Shown: positions 1 to 10,620 of the stretch, piece by piece | Layout of the letters: each line of letters begins with the position of its first letter | How positions within the stretch are numbered: the stretch's first letter is position 1 | The notes under the pieces: generated by a model | What the model was told of the DNA's origin: nothing | The model's input: only the letters and a program-made list of their open reading frames with translations | The model's database searches: none | Position numbers and translations under genes: made by a program | Source of the DNA: Geotrypetes seraphini | Lineage: Eukaryota; Chordata; Amphibia; Gymnophiona; Dermophiidae | Assembly: GCF_902459505.1 (NCBI RefSeq) | Contig: NC_047096.1 | Coordinates: 18,380,501 to 18,444,500 of the forward strand | Reading direction: 5' to 3' | DNA length: 64,000 nt

Positions 1-15
1 ACTCCAGGTGTGGTC

Positions 16-69
16 TGACCATTGCTCTGTAAGTTATTACATTGACCATTGCTCTGTAAGTTATTACAT
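16..69. repeat. Exact tandem duplication, 27-bp unit
   Basis: A 27-bp unit starting TGACCATTGCTCTGTAAG is present twice, at 16-42 and 43-69, without a mismatch. The identity of the two units points to a recent local duplication. It lies in an SPDEF intron. Confidence 0.9.
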
Positions 70-990
70 CTGCTTAATACTCTCCCTTACTGCTAGAGCT
101 ATAATCCTGCCACTGTCCCGGATTAATAATTCTCACAGAACTCCAAGGCAATACACTAAACCTACTCTAATTGATTCGTAATACTCCAACAGCACTTTAA
201 AAACACCTGTCAGCCACAGAGGAAGACTTTGATCTTCGGCTGCTTTTGAAAAGGTTATCATAACTCTGCCACGCTCCAGGTCTGTGCAGTACATTATAAA
301 AATTAAATCATTTATCCACCCACGCAAGATATCATCCCGTGTAGCAGCAAGCTTGCGCCTTTTAAACAGGTCTGCTCTTTGTTCAGTGCTGTCAGCTGCA
401 TTCTTGTTTAGATAGAAATGACATCAGTGGTATGTGAAACATGACAAAGGCTTTACTCCACAAAGAAAGAGACTTCTTTAATCATATAGGGACAGTTTCT
501 GTATAGGATGCTCACATTAGGTGCCACATGGCACCCTAATCGAGGATGCCTAGCGATGCTTAACTTCAGAATGTGCGCGCGTCTTTTTTTTTAATTGGTG
601 TGTTAATTGGCTGCACTAGTTTCCAGTCAATGAAAAAAAAAAATTAACCAATTAGGAGTTCGGTGCCGCACTCTTAGAACCTGTAGCGACACCTAATGAC
701 GCCTACCTGAAATGTAGACATGGTTAGGGGTGGAGAATAGGCACGGTTGACCCGGTACACCGAGAAATCCGCGCAGGACAATAGTGCCCCGACAATTGTG
801 CGCACGGACATGTGCGCGCACGACAACCATTGCGGCCCGTGACTGAATCTGCCATAAGTGGTTATCTGGAAGGCCCTGATTTGCTCAGACTCCTCAGGCC
901 CCGTCCCGTCCCCTTATTTTCCGTTTTTTGCTTTGGTTTGTTTGACTTTTATTTATTAACATTTAAAGTAGACTAACTTAGCAGTCACAA
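70..990. other. Intronic sequence with an old GC-rich repeat piece
   Basis: No exon is seen here. From about 745 to 850 the sequence is rich in gcgc and acaattgtgcgc motifs. It resembles one arm of the fold-back at 27768-28222 and a piece at 9870-9985, so a decayed copy of that DNA-transposon family is likely. The rest, with the A-rich stretch around 590-650, has no clear identity. Confidence 0.35.
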
Positions 991-991
991 T

Positions 992-1107
992 GGGGTCCTT
1001 TTACTAAGGTGCGTTAACCGATTTAGCGCGTGCTAAAGGATATTCTGTGGGCGCCTTAGCATTTAGCGTGCGCTAAATCGGTTAGCGTGCCTTAGCAAAA
1101 GGACCCC
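992..1107. mobile_element. Fold-back MITE, Harbinger-like (GGGGTCCTTTTACTAAG ends)
   Basis: A 116-bp palindrome whose ends read GGGGTCCTTTTACTAAG and the reverse complement of a near-identical sequence. The inner arms contain gcgttaaccgatttagcg and its complement. The same terminal motif recurs at 8458-8613, 29056-29381 and 41371-41805, so this is a dispersed non-autonomous DNA transposon. No clear target duplication is seen at this copy. Confidence 0.7.
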
Positions 1108-1109
1108 GA

Positions 1110-1430
1110 TATGACTTTCAAGTTTATTTAAAATTTCTTATACCGCCCAATCAAGCCTTCTAGGCGGTGTACAAAAACGCTAAAACAATGTGCTTAATAA
1201 AATACATTTTAAACATAAACAAACCGGGAGTAACAATTATTAAAGACGTTGACAAACGGGAACAAAAGGGAAGGAAGGGATAGAACTACAATTGATAGAG
1301 AGAAGGAGAACATGCAAGGGGTAAAATAACAAAAGGGAAAGGGGGCTTGCAATGCTTTTCTCTTCACTGAGTATATAGTGAAATATTATAATTGTTCAAA
1401 ATTAAAGGGGGGGAGGAGTTACTAATGTGC
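1110..1430 (-). mobile_element. LINE 3' tail (L2/CR1-like), - strand
   Basis: On the - strand this reads as a LINE 3' end: a gtacaccgcctagaagg motif followed by a run ending in aaataaacttgaaag. The same ending appears at 53595-54075 and 9722-10303, where the conserved LINE C-terminus is still readable. Only untranslated sequence is preserved here. Confidence 0.5.
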
Positions 1431-2459
1431 CATAAAAATCGGAATTTTATTGCGGTTTAATCTACCTAAAATCTACCTCACAATCTGTGATTCTGTTCCC
1501 TCAAAGGATCGGGCCTCTAACATGCAGTTAGTTCAGTGCTCCCAGGGAGCCATTTTAAGGGGCCAGAGCACTAGAAATACGTTTTGTTTATAGGTGGTAT
1601 ATAAATGTTTTAAATAAATAATAAATAGCAGTAGGAAACTAATTTTCTCCACACCCCTACCCCCTACCCTCATGAAAGGCTTTCCACCCCTCCAAATAGA
1701 CCTCCCACCCCCCAAAAGCATTCTTCATAACCTTAGTCCAAGCCCTTTCCCTTCCTCCAGAACCCAATCAGTGATTCCCCTCAAAGATCTCTCTCCTGAA
1801 AGATCCACCTGCACCCCTCCCAAAGACCTGCCCACACCATGTAGACCAATATACTATATTGCAAACTGTGTGCCTTGGCAGAGTCCAGGTGTGCCCCGAG
1901 ATGCCGGTGAAGAGGAGAGATACCAGGAGAGGTACTCTTGTGGTGAGAGGCACGTCCTGTAGTCAGTCAGCCGGCACCTGGCTTCTCCTCCTCGCTGGTG
2001 CTTCTGCTCCTTTGCTAGTTTGCATGGCATTTTAATATTAATGACCTATTTACATGGCCAGATTGGAGAATGAGTGATCACCTGAAAAAACACACAGTGA
2101 GCCATTTTGTGCATTGGGTCAGCAAATACGATCAGTCACTAAACCCGTCAAACCGGTTTAGCCACGATCGGAGACTTTAGTTCATCTAGCCCTCAGTTGT
2201 CATCCTCTCTAGTTCCTTACCGCTTTGGTCAAGGACAAAGTTGAGCTTCACTCTCTTGTCATGTATATCTAAGCTCTCAAACTTATTTCTACTACTGCCT
2301 TCTTTATCCACCCCAAGCATATTTAAATTCTATGCCATTGTTGATCTCCACCAGCTCTGGGTGTAATGTCAAGAGACAAAAAGGAGGAAGACAAGGCCTA
2401 GAAAAGTCCAAAATTCTGTCATAATTCATACAGCCACCAAAATCAGTGAGGCTGTTGTT
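1431..2459. other. Intronic sequence without recognised features
   Basis: This is SPDEF intron. A short + strand segment near 1590-1630 (ggtggtatataaatgtttt followed by taaataaataata) looks like the 3' end of another LINE or SINE. Nothing resembles an exon: the open frame at 1672-1962 is of low complexity and not conserved. Confidence 0.3.
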
Positions 2460-2736
2460 GGCTCATTGATGTATCAGCACTGAATCGGAAGCCAAGGACA
2501 GGCCTCAATGACGAGACGAGAACACACAATGAAGGAGTCATGAGGACAAGATGTCAAAAGATCAGCCAGGGGTGTATAGTTCAAAAACAACTTTATTGAA
2601 GAATATGCCGAAACACTGCCAGTGTCGAGTCTTTGAGCTATTCATCAATAAAGTTGTTTTTGAACTATACACCCCTGACTTATCTTTTGACATCTTGTCC
2701 ACACGACTCCTTCGTTGTGTGGGCTCATTGATGTAT
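2460..2736. mobile_element. Fold-back element with 15-bp target duplication and hammerhead-like core
   Basis: The 15-bp sequence GGCTCATTGATGTAT occurs exactly at 2460-2474 and 2722-2736 and brackets a unit of about 247 bp. The interior is a long inverted repeat: the arm beginning AACACACAATGAAGGAGTC returns inverted near 2640-2721. Between the arms, 2596-2631 reads TTGAAGA, GAAA, a CACTG/CAGTG hairpin, then TC and GAGTC. That is the layout of a hammerhead ribozyme with a changed first base (C to T) in the core and no good stem I. A duplication this long suggests reverse-transcription-type insertion rather than cut-and-paste. Confidence 0.6.
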
Positions 2737-2815
2737 GGCATGTAACTATAAAAAATTCCGTTTACTGACGAATTACTCAGATTGATTCAGTTTGCTCCAG
2801 AAGTACATTTTGATT

Positions 2816-3300
2816 TCTTTTTTTTTATTTCTTTATTAATTTACATTTGTTACATTAATAACAAATTACAAGAAAATAAATTTAAGAAACATTAAAAAAA
2901 ACACAAGAAAAGGAAAGGAAATAAATTCTTAAATCATCATATAGTCTACGTCCGTTTCATAAGAGGACTATGAAAATAGAATAGGAAAAAAAAAAAAACC
3001 AACTCAAAATATTCATTCAGGTCAAGCAATAAACTTTTTAATCACTTTTTATCTTGAACCAACACATTAATTTCTAAATCTTTCTCTAACACAGGTTTAT
3101 CTTTCAGAAATAACTCCAATTGAGATGGATCCACAAATACGTATCTATTATTCCCAAAGGAAACTAAACATTTACAGGGGAATCTAAGGAAGAAGTAGCT
3201 CCCACAGCCAAAACCTTAGGTTTTAGCTGAAGGAACTGTTTTCTCCTAGATTGTGTCTTCTTGGCAACATCAGAAAACACTGTAGAGTTTCCGTTTTAGG
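2816..3300 (-). mobile_element. Tx1/L1-like LINE fragment with ORF1 C-terminus and A-rich tail
   Basis: On the - strand, about 3290 down to 3020 reads like the C-terminal part of an amphibian Tx1/L1 ORF1 protein, with a KKTQSRRKQFLQLKPK segment and, in another frame, YVFVDPSQLELFLKDKP. It is followed within about 200 bp by an A-rich 3' end, seen as a T-run at 2817-2830 on the + strand. ORF2 does not lie between ORF1 and the tail. The copy is therefore either internally deleted or an ORF1-only (HAL1-like) element. It has at least one frame change. It ends about 150 bp before the SPDEF exon at 3451. Confidence 0.55.
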
Positions 3301-3450
3301 CCTTGGATTATTTTAGTAGTCTTTTTTTTTCTCAAGTGTGAATACTGTACGGAACTTACTGGAGAAGGGAGAAAGAATACCACAGATGTGGTTTGCTGAA
3401 ATTTTCCACAGTCCTTTTCTGGCTGACTGTTTGGTTTCCTTCTTTTTCAG

Positions 3451-3591
3451 GAAATGATGAGAACTGGACGGACAGTGAAGCTGACTCTTCCTGCTCAGGG
3501 CAGCCGATTCATCTATGGCAGTTCCTAAAGGAACTTTTACTGAAGCCTCATAGCTATGGACGCTTCATCCGTTGGCTCAATAAAGAGAAAG
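3451..3591 (+). CDS. SPDEF: SPDEF, penultimate coding exon (N-terminal part of ETS domain)
   Basis: This exon encodes the start of the ETS DNA-binding domain of SPDEF (PDEF), a nuclear transcription factor of epithelial and secretory cells. The translation contains WTDSEADSSCSGQPIHLWQF and then ELLLKPHSYGRFIRWLNKEK, nearly the human SPDEF sequence. The HLWQFLKELL helix and the RFIRWLNKEKG loop are ETS hallmarks. The acceptor is a pyrimidine tract ending in cag at 3448-3450. The donor is gtaaaa at 3592. The 141-bp exon begins with the last two bases of a split Gly codon and ends with the first base of another, which the next exon completes. The preceding exons are not in the window. An open frame running through the upstream intron is not coding. 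Confidence 0.96.
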
Positions 3592-4252
3592 GTAAAAAAT
3601 ATGTTTTCAAGGACTGTGCTGTTGTCACTAAGAATAATTTTCTAAGAATGATATTATTTTTGATTTTGGTCACTGTGGGGCTTAAATGGGAAATCAAAGC
3701 TGTCACTCATTCCTCCCCTGTATTGATCCCCTTCTTCCGTGCAGGATAGCAAACATTGGACCTATTGTAACAGATACATAAAAGGGCCAAAATTATCACA
3801 AGTGTTAAACCCATGAGCTGTAGCAGCACAGTAATCTTCAAGCTCCAGGTACCTACCTCAGTCCCTTAATATTTGGTAATTCAGCCCTTCTTTGTGTTTT
3901 CTTGCTCATGAAATATTTCTCTATTCTGTTTCTTAGCTTAAAACATTGTGTAAATGAGGCCGAAGCGCCTTTTGCAGTGGGATTCTCTCTGGTTTTTTAT
4001 TTCATTTCCAGGAGCTTGACTCAATTTATCCAGAGCTTCATTTGAGCAAGCAGCAGTATTTCTCGTGTTTCCTGGTATATGGAATCCTGCAATTTGCACT
4101 ACAAGATCTCAGACAAACTAAAACTCCTGGCTCACAACTCACTTTTTCTCATGTAGTACTCTCTCTGTCCCATACCAGAAAAGATGTTTCTCTTCCATCC
4201 AGAGCTTACTGCTGTCCCCCCACACACCTGCCCCCCCCCCCCCAGAGACTTA

Positions 4253-4420
4253 GTTAGGTGGAGTGCAAGGGGAGCAACTGCTCCCCCAAATAGATTTTGA
4301 ATAAAATGGCGCCTCTATGGCTCACTCCTTCAGCTTCATACTGAGGCCTATTTTATAAAAGTTCTGCTCCCCCCTGACATCAAAACCGGGCTACACTTCT
4401 GCTCCCTCTCCCCAATGCTC
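4253..4420. mobile_element. Old hAT-like repeat fragment
   Basis: Sequence starting agttaggtggagtgcaag and ending near ggctacacttctgct is repeated at 27585-27715, where it opens with gaggcatagctaggtgg. The catagctaggtgg and ggctacgcttctgc ends resemble the CAGTGGCATAGCTA terminal repeats of the hAT family seen at 28587-29023. It is short and degraded. Confidence 0.4.
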
Positions 4421-5860
4421 CCTGCAGGGTTCCCTTTGTCCTACACTGGAACGAGGCTGTCTTCATCCTTCTGACTCCAGTGCTTCCACCATAACACAGA
4501 CTCTCTTCCAGTTCATCCAATCTCCCGGGTCCTCCTGCCATGGGCCTCTTATGTTCTCTCTCGAAATCTCTTTCCCTTTGAAGGCACCCCAGTCAGGGGA
4601 ACGCCTCTTTGTGGTAAGAATGGAAATGTTTGTTACATTAATTTGAAAATGCAAACATAGGAACAGCTCATCAGGAAGCAGTTAAGCCCGTGCCCCAGGG
4701 CTTGGACTTGGATAGAGGATTCCTTCCTGCCAGGCTGGATTCCAAAGCACTGATGGCACAGGTGCAAAGATGGGAGAGGAGATGGGAGAGGACAGTGCCA
4801 CAACAGCCTTTCCAAAAAAATATCAGTTACAGTTCCCAGCTCTTGTCACAAATACCTCATAAAGCAAATTAACTGCTTCCAGTTAATGTGGCACAAGAAG
4901 AAAACACTTAGCTCAGTCTTTTTTTTTTTTAGTCGAGGCAACTCTGGATTTTAATAATCCGAGGGAGAGCTGCCAAACATCTTCCCATTCAGGGCAATGA
5001 CACGGCTGACCAGTGTGTGCAAGTGACATTCATCCCTACCAGCCCACTGGTACTATTATTATGAGGGCAGGGTCTGGGGCAGAGCTTGGGCAGGGGTACT
5101 CGGTTGATATTTATTAGAATTGGGGTACTTGGCTTGAAGAAGGTGACACTAAGCGTGATTCTAGATAGATTTTATAAAATCAAGGCAAAGTAAAGACCCC
5201 CTCCCCCCCCCCCCCCCGAGTTCACTGACTCTGTCACACACTCACAAAGTTCAGAATAAAACCATACATATCTGCATCCGGAACATCAGCACTTGGCATA
5301 AGAAAACCTAGTAGAGCTGCACAGAGGTGGCTTAAGTAGTCTGGGGGATGGGCTAGTGAGCCATAGAGAGGAGGACCCAGTCCCATAAGCCACTCTAACC
5401 ACTACATTTATGGTGGAACATGCGAGTCCACAAAAAAAAAAAACCCAAAATCTTACTGTACTACCATATAAAACTAACACAACATAAATATATACAAAAT
5501 TACAATAATGTATGCAAATATGGATGAATATGTACCTACTTTTACATATCTTATATAAAAGATTATAAAATTCATCAGTTAAAACAACTCTGCAAAATCC
5601 ACGTTTTTAAATAGTTTTTTTTTAACGAATGATGGCGAATCACTCTAAAGTTTATGGGAATCTCATTCCATACTTTAGGACCCATATAACCCAAAAATAT
5701 AATTCAAGGTAGATACTAGTCTGATTTTACTTGGCAACTGAAGAAGATGTTGTGATGAGTTTCATAGGATGCCAACACCTCTTTTAAATAAGCCATCAAT
5801 GGTAAAGAAGGAATGGGAATAACTGAAAGATGAGTGCCATATATACATATATCTATATAT
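4421..5860. other. SPDEF intron, mostly unidentified; one repeat piece
   Basis: No exon is seen. The segment 5285-5465 (cagcacttggcat, cctagtagag, ccactctaaccactacattt) matches 62790-62885, so it is an interspersed repeat shared with the DNA transposon of the last 2 kb. A C-run lies at 5200-5217 and a TA-rich microsatellite at 5838-5860. Confidence 0.4.
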
Positions 5861-6033
5861 CAGGGGTCTCAAAGTCCCTCCTTGAGGGCCGCAATCCAGT
5901 CGGGTTTTCAGAATTTCCCCAATGAATATGCACTGAAAGCAGTGCATGCACATATATCTCATGCATATTCATTGGGGAAATCCTGAAAACCCTACTGGAT
6001 TGTGGCCCTCAAAGAGGGACTTTGAGACCACTG
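5861..6033. mobile_element. hAT fold-back MITE (CAGGGGT type)
   Basis: A 173-bp palindrome starting CAGGGGTCTCAAAGTCCCTC and ending in the complement. The inner arms carry the recurrent caatgaatatgcac/catgcatattcattg block. Terminal CAGGGGT is typical of hAT (Charlie-like) transposons. It inserted in a TA-rich tract, so the 8-bp duplication cannot be read. Confidence 0.85.
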
Positions 6034-6600
6034 ATATATAGATATATATATAGATAGATAGATATATTCATTATTTTTATTTAGCTCTCTACAATATTTA
6101 TGGGGTTGATTTTTTTTTTGGGGGGGGGCAATCTTCTTGAAAAAGGGCCTTCTTGAATTATAAAACATTACGTCCTGGAATAAGAGGGTCAGTTCCCTTT
6201 CCTGTTCAAAAGCATTGGAAGAAGTGAATTATCTTGGGATGAAGGCAGCAGCTTCTCTACCACCTATAGAAACCTGGCAACTGTGCATATACATATTCCA
6301 GAAAGCCTTCAGAGCTCATTATAGACTACTGGATGTCCCATGACAAGACGTACCCATGGTAATGCCATTCTCTTTCCAATAATGACATTAAATGGCAGTT
6401 AAATTAACCCCAGTTTTTGTCTGATCTTGCATTTTTTCTTGAAGAAGTTTTGAAAGCTCTTTATACTTAACCTTTTCCTGTTATTCAGCAAATCAGGCTA
6501 GTGTTGTGCTCAGAGGTCCATTGATAGATCTAAAGTACATACATAACACAGACAGCCAACAAGTGGACTTGTGGAAGGAGCTCCACTGATTCATTTAAAG
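6034..6600. other. SPDEF intron, microsatellite and unidentified sequence
   Basis: A GATA/TATA microsatellite runs from 6034 to about 6068. The remainder holds no recognised gene or repeat. Confidence 0.4.
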
Positions 6601-6777
6601 CACTGGTTCCCACCAGGTCAGTTGGGTTTTCAGGATAGCCCCAATGAATATGCATGGAGCAGATTTGCATGCCTGGCACCTCCATTATATGCAGATCTCT
6701 CTCATCCATATTCATTAGGGCTATCCCAAAAATCCGACTTGGCTAGTGGTCCTCCAGGACAGGGTTGGGAACCATTG
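6601..6777. mobile_element. hAT fold-back MITE (CACTGGTTCCCA type)
   Basis: A 177-bp palindrome beginning CACTGGTTCCCACCAG and ending gggttgggaaccattg. The inner arms carry gccccaatgaatatgcatg and its complement. It belongs to the same family as 62356-62551 and 63269-63464. The flanks atttaaag and attctaaag are an approximate target duplication. Confidence 0.85.
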
Positions 6778-7049
6778 ATTCTAAAGCATGCACACAATCA
6801 GACCGCTGACAAGGGGAATTGTGGAAAGAGAATTTATGAAACAGTCAATATGGCTGTAATAAAATCTGAAAAAAAAGTTCCTTTGTCTTTCCCCCAGAAT
6901 TAACTCTATTAGCATGAAAGAAAAATATAAACAAATAAAGGAGACCTAAGAATAAGACCCAAACAGGATGTGGTAAAGATCCAGAAGCCAAGAAGTAGAC
7001 ATTATGTAGAATTTCATGCTCAAAGAAGTTATAATAGACACTGCCACAG

Positions 7050-7737
7050 CATTATGACAGACACTGGCTACCAATAAAAGCAAGAACACAATTCAAACTC
7101 TACTGTCTCATTTTCAAAGTAACCCATGGCACGGCACCCAATTACCTAATTAATCGTTTCCATCACTATCAACCACCAAGAAGAAGGAGAACACAGAACC
7201 TTTTCACCTATCCACCACTCAACGGAACTTGTCGTAAGAAACTATACGACAACCTCCTGGGGACACAGGCAGCTAAAATAGACTCTGACATCTCAAAATT
7301 ACTGACCAAAACAACAGACATAAAAGAGTTCCGCAAAGAAATAAAAACACTACTGTTCAAAAAATATCTCCCATCACTCTAACCACCACCCAATGAGTTC
7401 CCAACCAACAACTTCGGAAACACCCATCTATACTATCTCTTTGTCTGTGACCTAAAATGTAATGTAACTCTTCTACTTTACACCCGATTTAAACGATCGA
7501 GTTGCCATGTATTACCTCTGCAAAATACACTATCTTCTGTTATATGTAATAACTTATGTGACAAGTATTATCTTCTGTGAACTTGAAGTATCATAACTCT
7601 TTACTGTTACTGTAATATACTCCTATCCTGAAATGTAATTCTACTGGAAATGTCCAGATATCTTCTATAATGTAATCCGCCTAGAACCGCAAGGCACAGG
7701 CGGAATAGAAATCCCTAATGTAATGTAATGTAATGTA
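7050..7737 (+). mobile_element. L2-like LINE 3' end with (TAATG)n tail
   Basis: The translation of 7060-7380 gives pieces such as LHW-type PIKARTQFKLYCLIFK and IKEFRKEIKTLLFKKYLPSL, the usual C-terminal end of L2/CR1-group reverse transcriptases. It is followed by a 3' UTR with gtaatccgcctagaaccgca and a short TAATG tandem at 7715-7737. A second copy with the same tail is at 54464-55029. It is 5'-truncated and ends about 110 bp before the last SPDEF exon. Confidence 0.8.
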
Positions 7738-7845
7738 CTCTTCCTGAAAGTAGCATAAATGAAGACTATCCTGTTGACATCTCTGGACTATAATTTTTTT
7801 TGCCCAAGACCCCTCTGATCTCTCTCTCCGTGGTTTCTCTCCTAG

Positions 7846-8024
7846 GTATCTTCAAGATTGAGGATTCTGCTCAGGTAGCTCGACTGTGGGGCATCCGGAA
7901 GAACCGCCCAGCCATGAACTACGACAAGCTGAGCCGCTCCATTCGGCAGTACTACAAGAAGGGGATCATCCGGAAACCAGACATCTCTCAGCGCCTGGTC
8001 TACCAGTTTGTACACCCCGTCTGA
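7846..8024 (+). CDS. SPDEF: SPDEF, terminal coding exon (rest of ETS domain and stop)
   Basis: This exon completes the ETS domain. It reads [20 protein letters not shown], then the DNA-recognition helix segment [20 protein letters not shown], and ends [11 protein letters not shown] before TGA at 8022-8024. Human SPDEF ends VHPI, so only the last residue differs there. The recognition-helix arginines and the YYKKGII wing are intact, so the domain should bind DNA. SPDEF is known to prefer GGAT over GGAA cores. The acceptor is tctctcctag at 7836-7845. The phase fits the exon at 3451-3591, giving a final intron of about 4.25 kb. The gene is convergent with PACSIN1 on the opposite strand. Confidence 0.97.
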
Positions 8025-8457
8025 GGCACTGCCGGCTGAGGGGGGGGGGGGGCAGCAGCAGCAAAGGACTGACCTAAGGGGAGGCCGTGGGACCCCAGCC
8101 ACAATCCAACAAGAACAAAAAAAATGAGAATCAGAGCTTTAAGGAAGAGAGTCTTGGATTGTGTAACATGAGAATCCCAAGAGTCTACCCGATAGGCCTC
8201 AGCAACAAGGAATGCCTTAATGTGAAGGAAAGAGAATATGAGCGGCAAGCAAACAGCTACCAAAGTATAGTGAATAGAATGGCTTTTAAATCTAGTAACT
8301 TAAGTTAATCTTGAAACCGAAGCATGTGCATTAATTGTAATCGTCCTTTCTGTCCAGCAGCCCGAGAGAGAGGAGGAAGCAGAGGACTGGTGAGCAATGA
8401 TGGGAGAAATGAATTCAGAGGAATCTATGGAATATCTTAGTCAGCTAGAAAGTCTTA
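8025..8457 (+). other. SPDEF: SPDEF 3' untranslated region (beginning)
   Basis: This is sequence directly after the SPDEF stop codon, starting with a short G-run and an AGC repeat. It is presumably 3' UTR up to an unknown polyadenylation site. AATAAA hexamers occur only farther on, for example at 10726, 10734 and 12010, and none can be chosen from sequence alone. No open reading frame here resembles a protein. Confidence 0.5.
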
Positions 8458-8613
8458 GGGCTCCTTTTACTAAGCTGCGTTAGGGCATTAACACGTGGAA
8501 TAGCGCACGCTAAGTGGCCCCATGCGCTAGAAGCTAACGCCAGTATTCAGCTTGCGTTAGTTCTAGCCGCGTAGCGTACTAAAACCGCTAGCGCCCCTTA
8601 GTAAAAGGAGCCC
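8458..8613. mobile_element. Harbinger-like fold-back MITE with TTA duplication
   Basis: A 156-bp palindrome with ends GGGCTCCTTTTACTAAG and its complement, flanked by TTA at 8455-8457 and 8614-8616. A 3-bp TTA/TAA duplication with G-rich ends fits the PIF/Harbinger superfamily. It lies about 430 bp after the SPDEF stop and may be carried in the 3' UTR. Confidence 0.8.
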
Positions 8614-9479
8614 TTAGTGAACCTATGGGAAGCTCCATAGAAAGGAATGGAACTTCAGTGGTGTTCCTGCAGAAACCAGGAATTCTTCAGCATTGTCTTA
8701 AGTGGTCTTGCTGAAGTTTTCCAGGTCTGACTGGGCTTAGCATTTCCGTTGCTGCCACACAGCATGACTGGGCGCACAAGGTTTTCATGCTCAAAGCGTA
8801 GCCAGTTTTCAAAAGATAAAGAAATAGGGAGGCAGCTGAGGACTGAAGAGGTCTCCTAAGGGGTCTTTTTTCCTCTCAGGACTCTGCTGCCATGAAGGAC
8901 CCCCTGAAGGGAGGTGTGCCTGCTTCCATGTTCTAGTGACCTTGCCCTGCCCCAAGAAAAAATAACTGTACACAAGGCAAGACCACAGACTGGCTGCGTT
9001 TTCAGACAAAGTTCATATCAGTAATGGTCAAAGGAGGCCCCAGTGAAATAATCTTAGAAGGATTCCATTAAAATTAGCCTTAATTTTACCAGGCTGAGCC
9101 CATCACACGTAAACCTTTCTTTAAAAGAGGGAAAGAGTAAAAACAAAACAAAAATTAAAGAATTAGGAAAGGACACAGAACTGAGAAATACCAGTAGGTG
9201 GTGAGGACCGACTCCTGAGTCTCCTGAAGAGAAGCAAGTGTGAAGCAGTGTTTTTCACATCACTGCTGACATTTCTCAGCTCAGTGGGGGATTATGAACA
9301 TCTGTATAGACGGATGGGAAGGATCAAAAGAGCATACGTGAATGAGGGTTTAACTTTATTTAGTAAAAATATTTTTTGTTTGACAGAGGGCAAGAATAAA
9401 ATATGTTCAGTACTCACTTTCTATCCATACATGATCCTGAGGAGTTTAGAGGTTACACCCTGAAACCAGATTAATTCTG
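8614..9479. other. SPDEF downstream region without recognised features
   Basis: No gene or clear repeat is seen here. If SPDEF has a long 3' UTR this is part of it. The open frames in this stretch show no protein-like composition. Confidence 0.35.
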
Positions 9480-9721
9480 TTCTGGATTGATCAGCGACTT
9501 CCCTCGTACTGTGGCAATGTCTCTCAGAGAATGTTTGTATACTGCCATGTTGAATTCTTTAGTCACTGCCTGTCTGTTCCTGTACTCCTGAGTGACCACC
9601 TTTATACAACTGTAATGTCTTTCATTGACTGCTCTTTGTACTGGCAAAATTTTCAGTCACTGACTGTCTATGTACCACTGTAACATCTCTCACTCACAGA
9701 CCTTGCACTACTGCTCTTAGT
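9480..9721. repeat. Degenerate minisatellite, first half
   Basis: Loosely repeated units of about 45-60 bp built on the theme tactgcnntaatgtctctca followed by ctgactgctcttgtac. The same units continue at 10304-10620 after an inserted LINE. The copies are well diverged, so the array is old. Confidence 0.6.
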
Positions 9722-10303
9722 TTCAAAATTTGTTTATCCGCCTATTGAATTTCTAAGTGGAGTATATATAATTTTTTTTAAAAAAAGTATTACATAAAAT
9801 ATAACTGAACAGACATACTGAGACAAAAGGGAGGGGGGGTAGAACTACATCAAATTATAGAATGGTGACAGGTCAAAACCGCGCAAGATAATCACGCGCG
9901 GACAACTCAGCGCTAAGACAGTAGCGCGCAAACACAATTGTGCGCAACACAATTCAGCGCAACGGCAACTGAAGAGTACACAGTCATGGGAACCCATCTG
10001 TAGGAGTGATTCAGGTGAAGGACGGTTGTGAACTGAGCGTCATGAAATTGGATGGTTATACATCAAAAGCGTCCCTAATTAAAAAAAAAGGTTTTTAGAT
10101 TTAATTTAAAGTGGTTTAATATGGTTTCTTCCCGTAGGTGGATTGGCATTGCGCTCCATAGTGAGGGTGCGATCACTGAAAAAATTGTAGAACGCATTGT
10201 ATTAATATGGCGTAAAGAGGGAATAGTCAGCAGATGCTGAGTATTAGATCTCAGCGATCCCTTTGAAGCATAGGGTATGAGAAGCCTATCCATGAATTGC
10301 GAT
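9722..10303 (-). mobile_element. LINE (L2/CR1 group) 3' end, - strand
   Basis: The - strand frame at 10293-10075 encodes a LINE C-terminus: STIFSVIAPSLWSAMPIHLR and then ILNHFKLNLKTFFFN. The pattern of SLW-xxxP-hLR followed by FK-xxLKTFLF is characteristic. The 3' UTR runs down to about 9722 and is interrupted by a GC-rich insert at 9870-9985 with cgcgcgg and agcgcaac motifs like the fold-back at 27768. The LINE split the minisatellite that flanks it. Confidence 0.7.
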
Positions 10304-10620
10304 GACTGCCTTTATACTGCCAAAGTGACTGCTCTTATACTGCCTTAGTCACTCTCAGTGACTGTTCATCTCTGTTCCAAGTTTCCCCGAGTGACTGCTC
10401 TTATATCATAACTGTAATGTCTCCCATTGACAGCCCTTGTACTGCTGCTGTGTTTCTTGGTGACTGTTTTTGGACTGCCAATGTTTCTCTCATGATTGCT
10501 CTTGTATCACTCTAATGTCCCTCACTGAGAGTTCTTGTACTGCTGCCGTGCCTCAGTGACTGCCGTTGCACGGCTGTAATGTCTCTTGGGGACTGTTGCT
10601 GTTGGATCTCAGTCTGGTCT
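10304..10620. repeat. Degenerate minisatellite, second half
   Basis: Continuation of the array at 9480-9721, with units such as gtcactctcagtgactgttc and tcactgagagttcttgtact. Together the two halves span about 560 bp of repeat. Confidence 0.6.

Noticed and set aside
3393-3749. 118-codon frame starting upstream of the SPDEF exon
   Set aside because: Only 3451-3591 is exon. The rest is intron that happens to be open; the acceptor and donor are clear.
7842-8102. Open frame on the - strand across the SPDEF last exon
   Set aside because: It is the antisense shadow of the conserved ETS exon and has no family resemblance.
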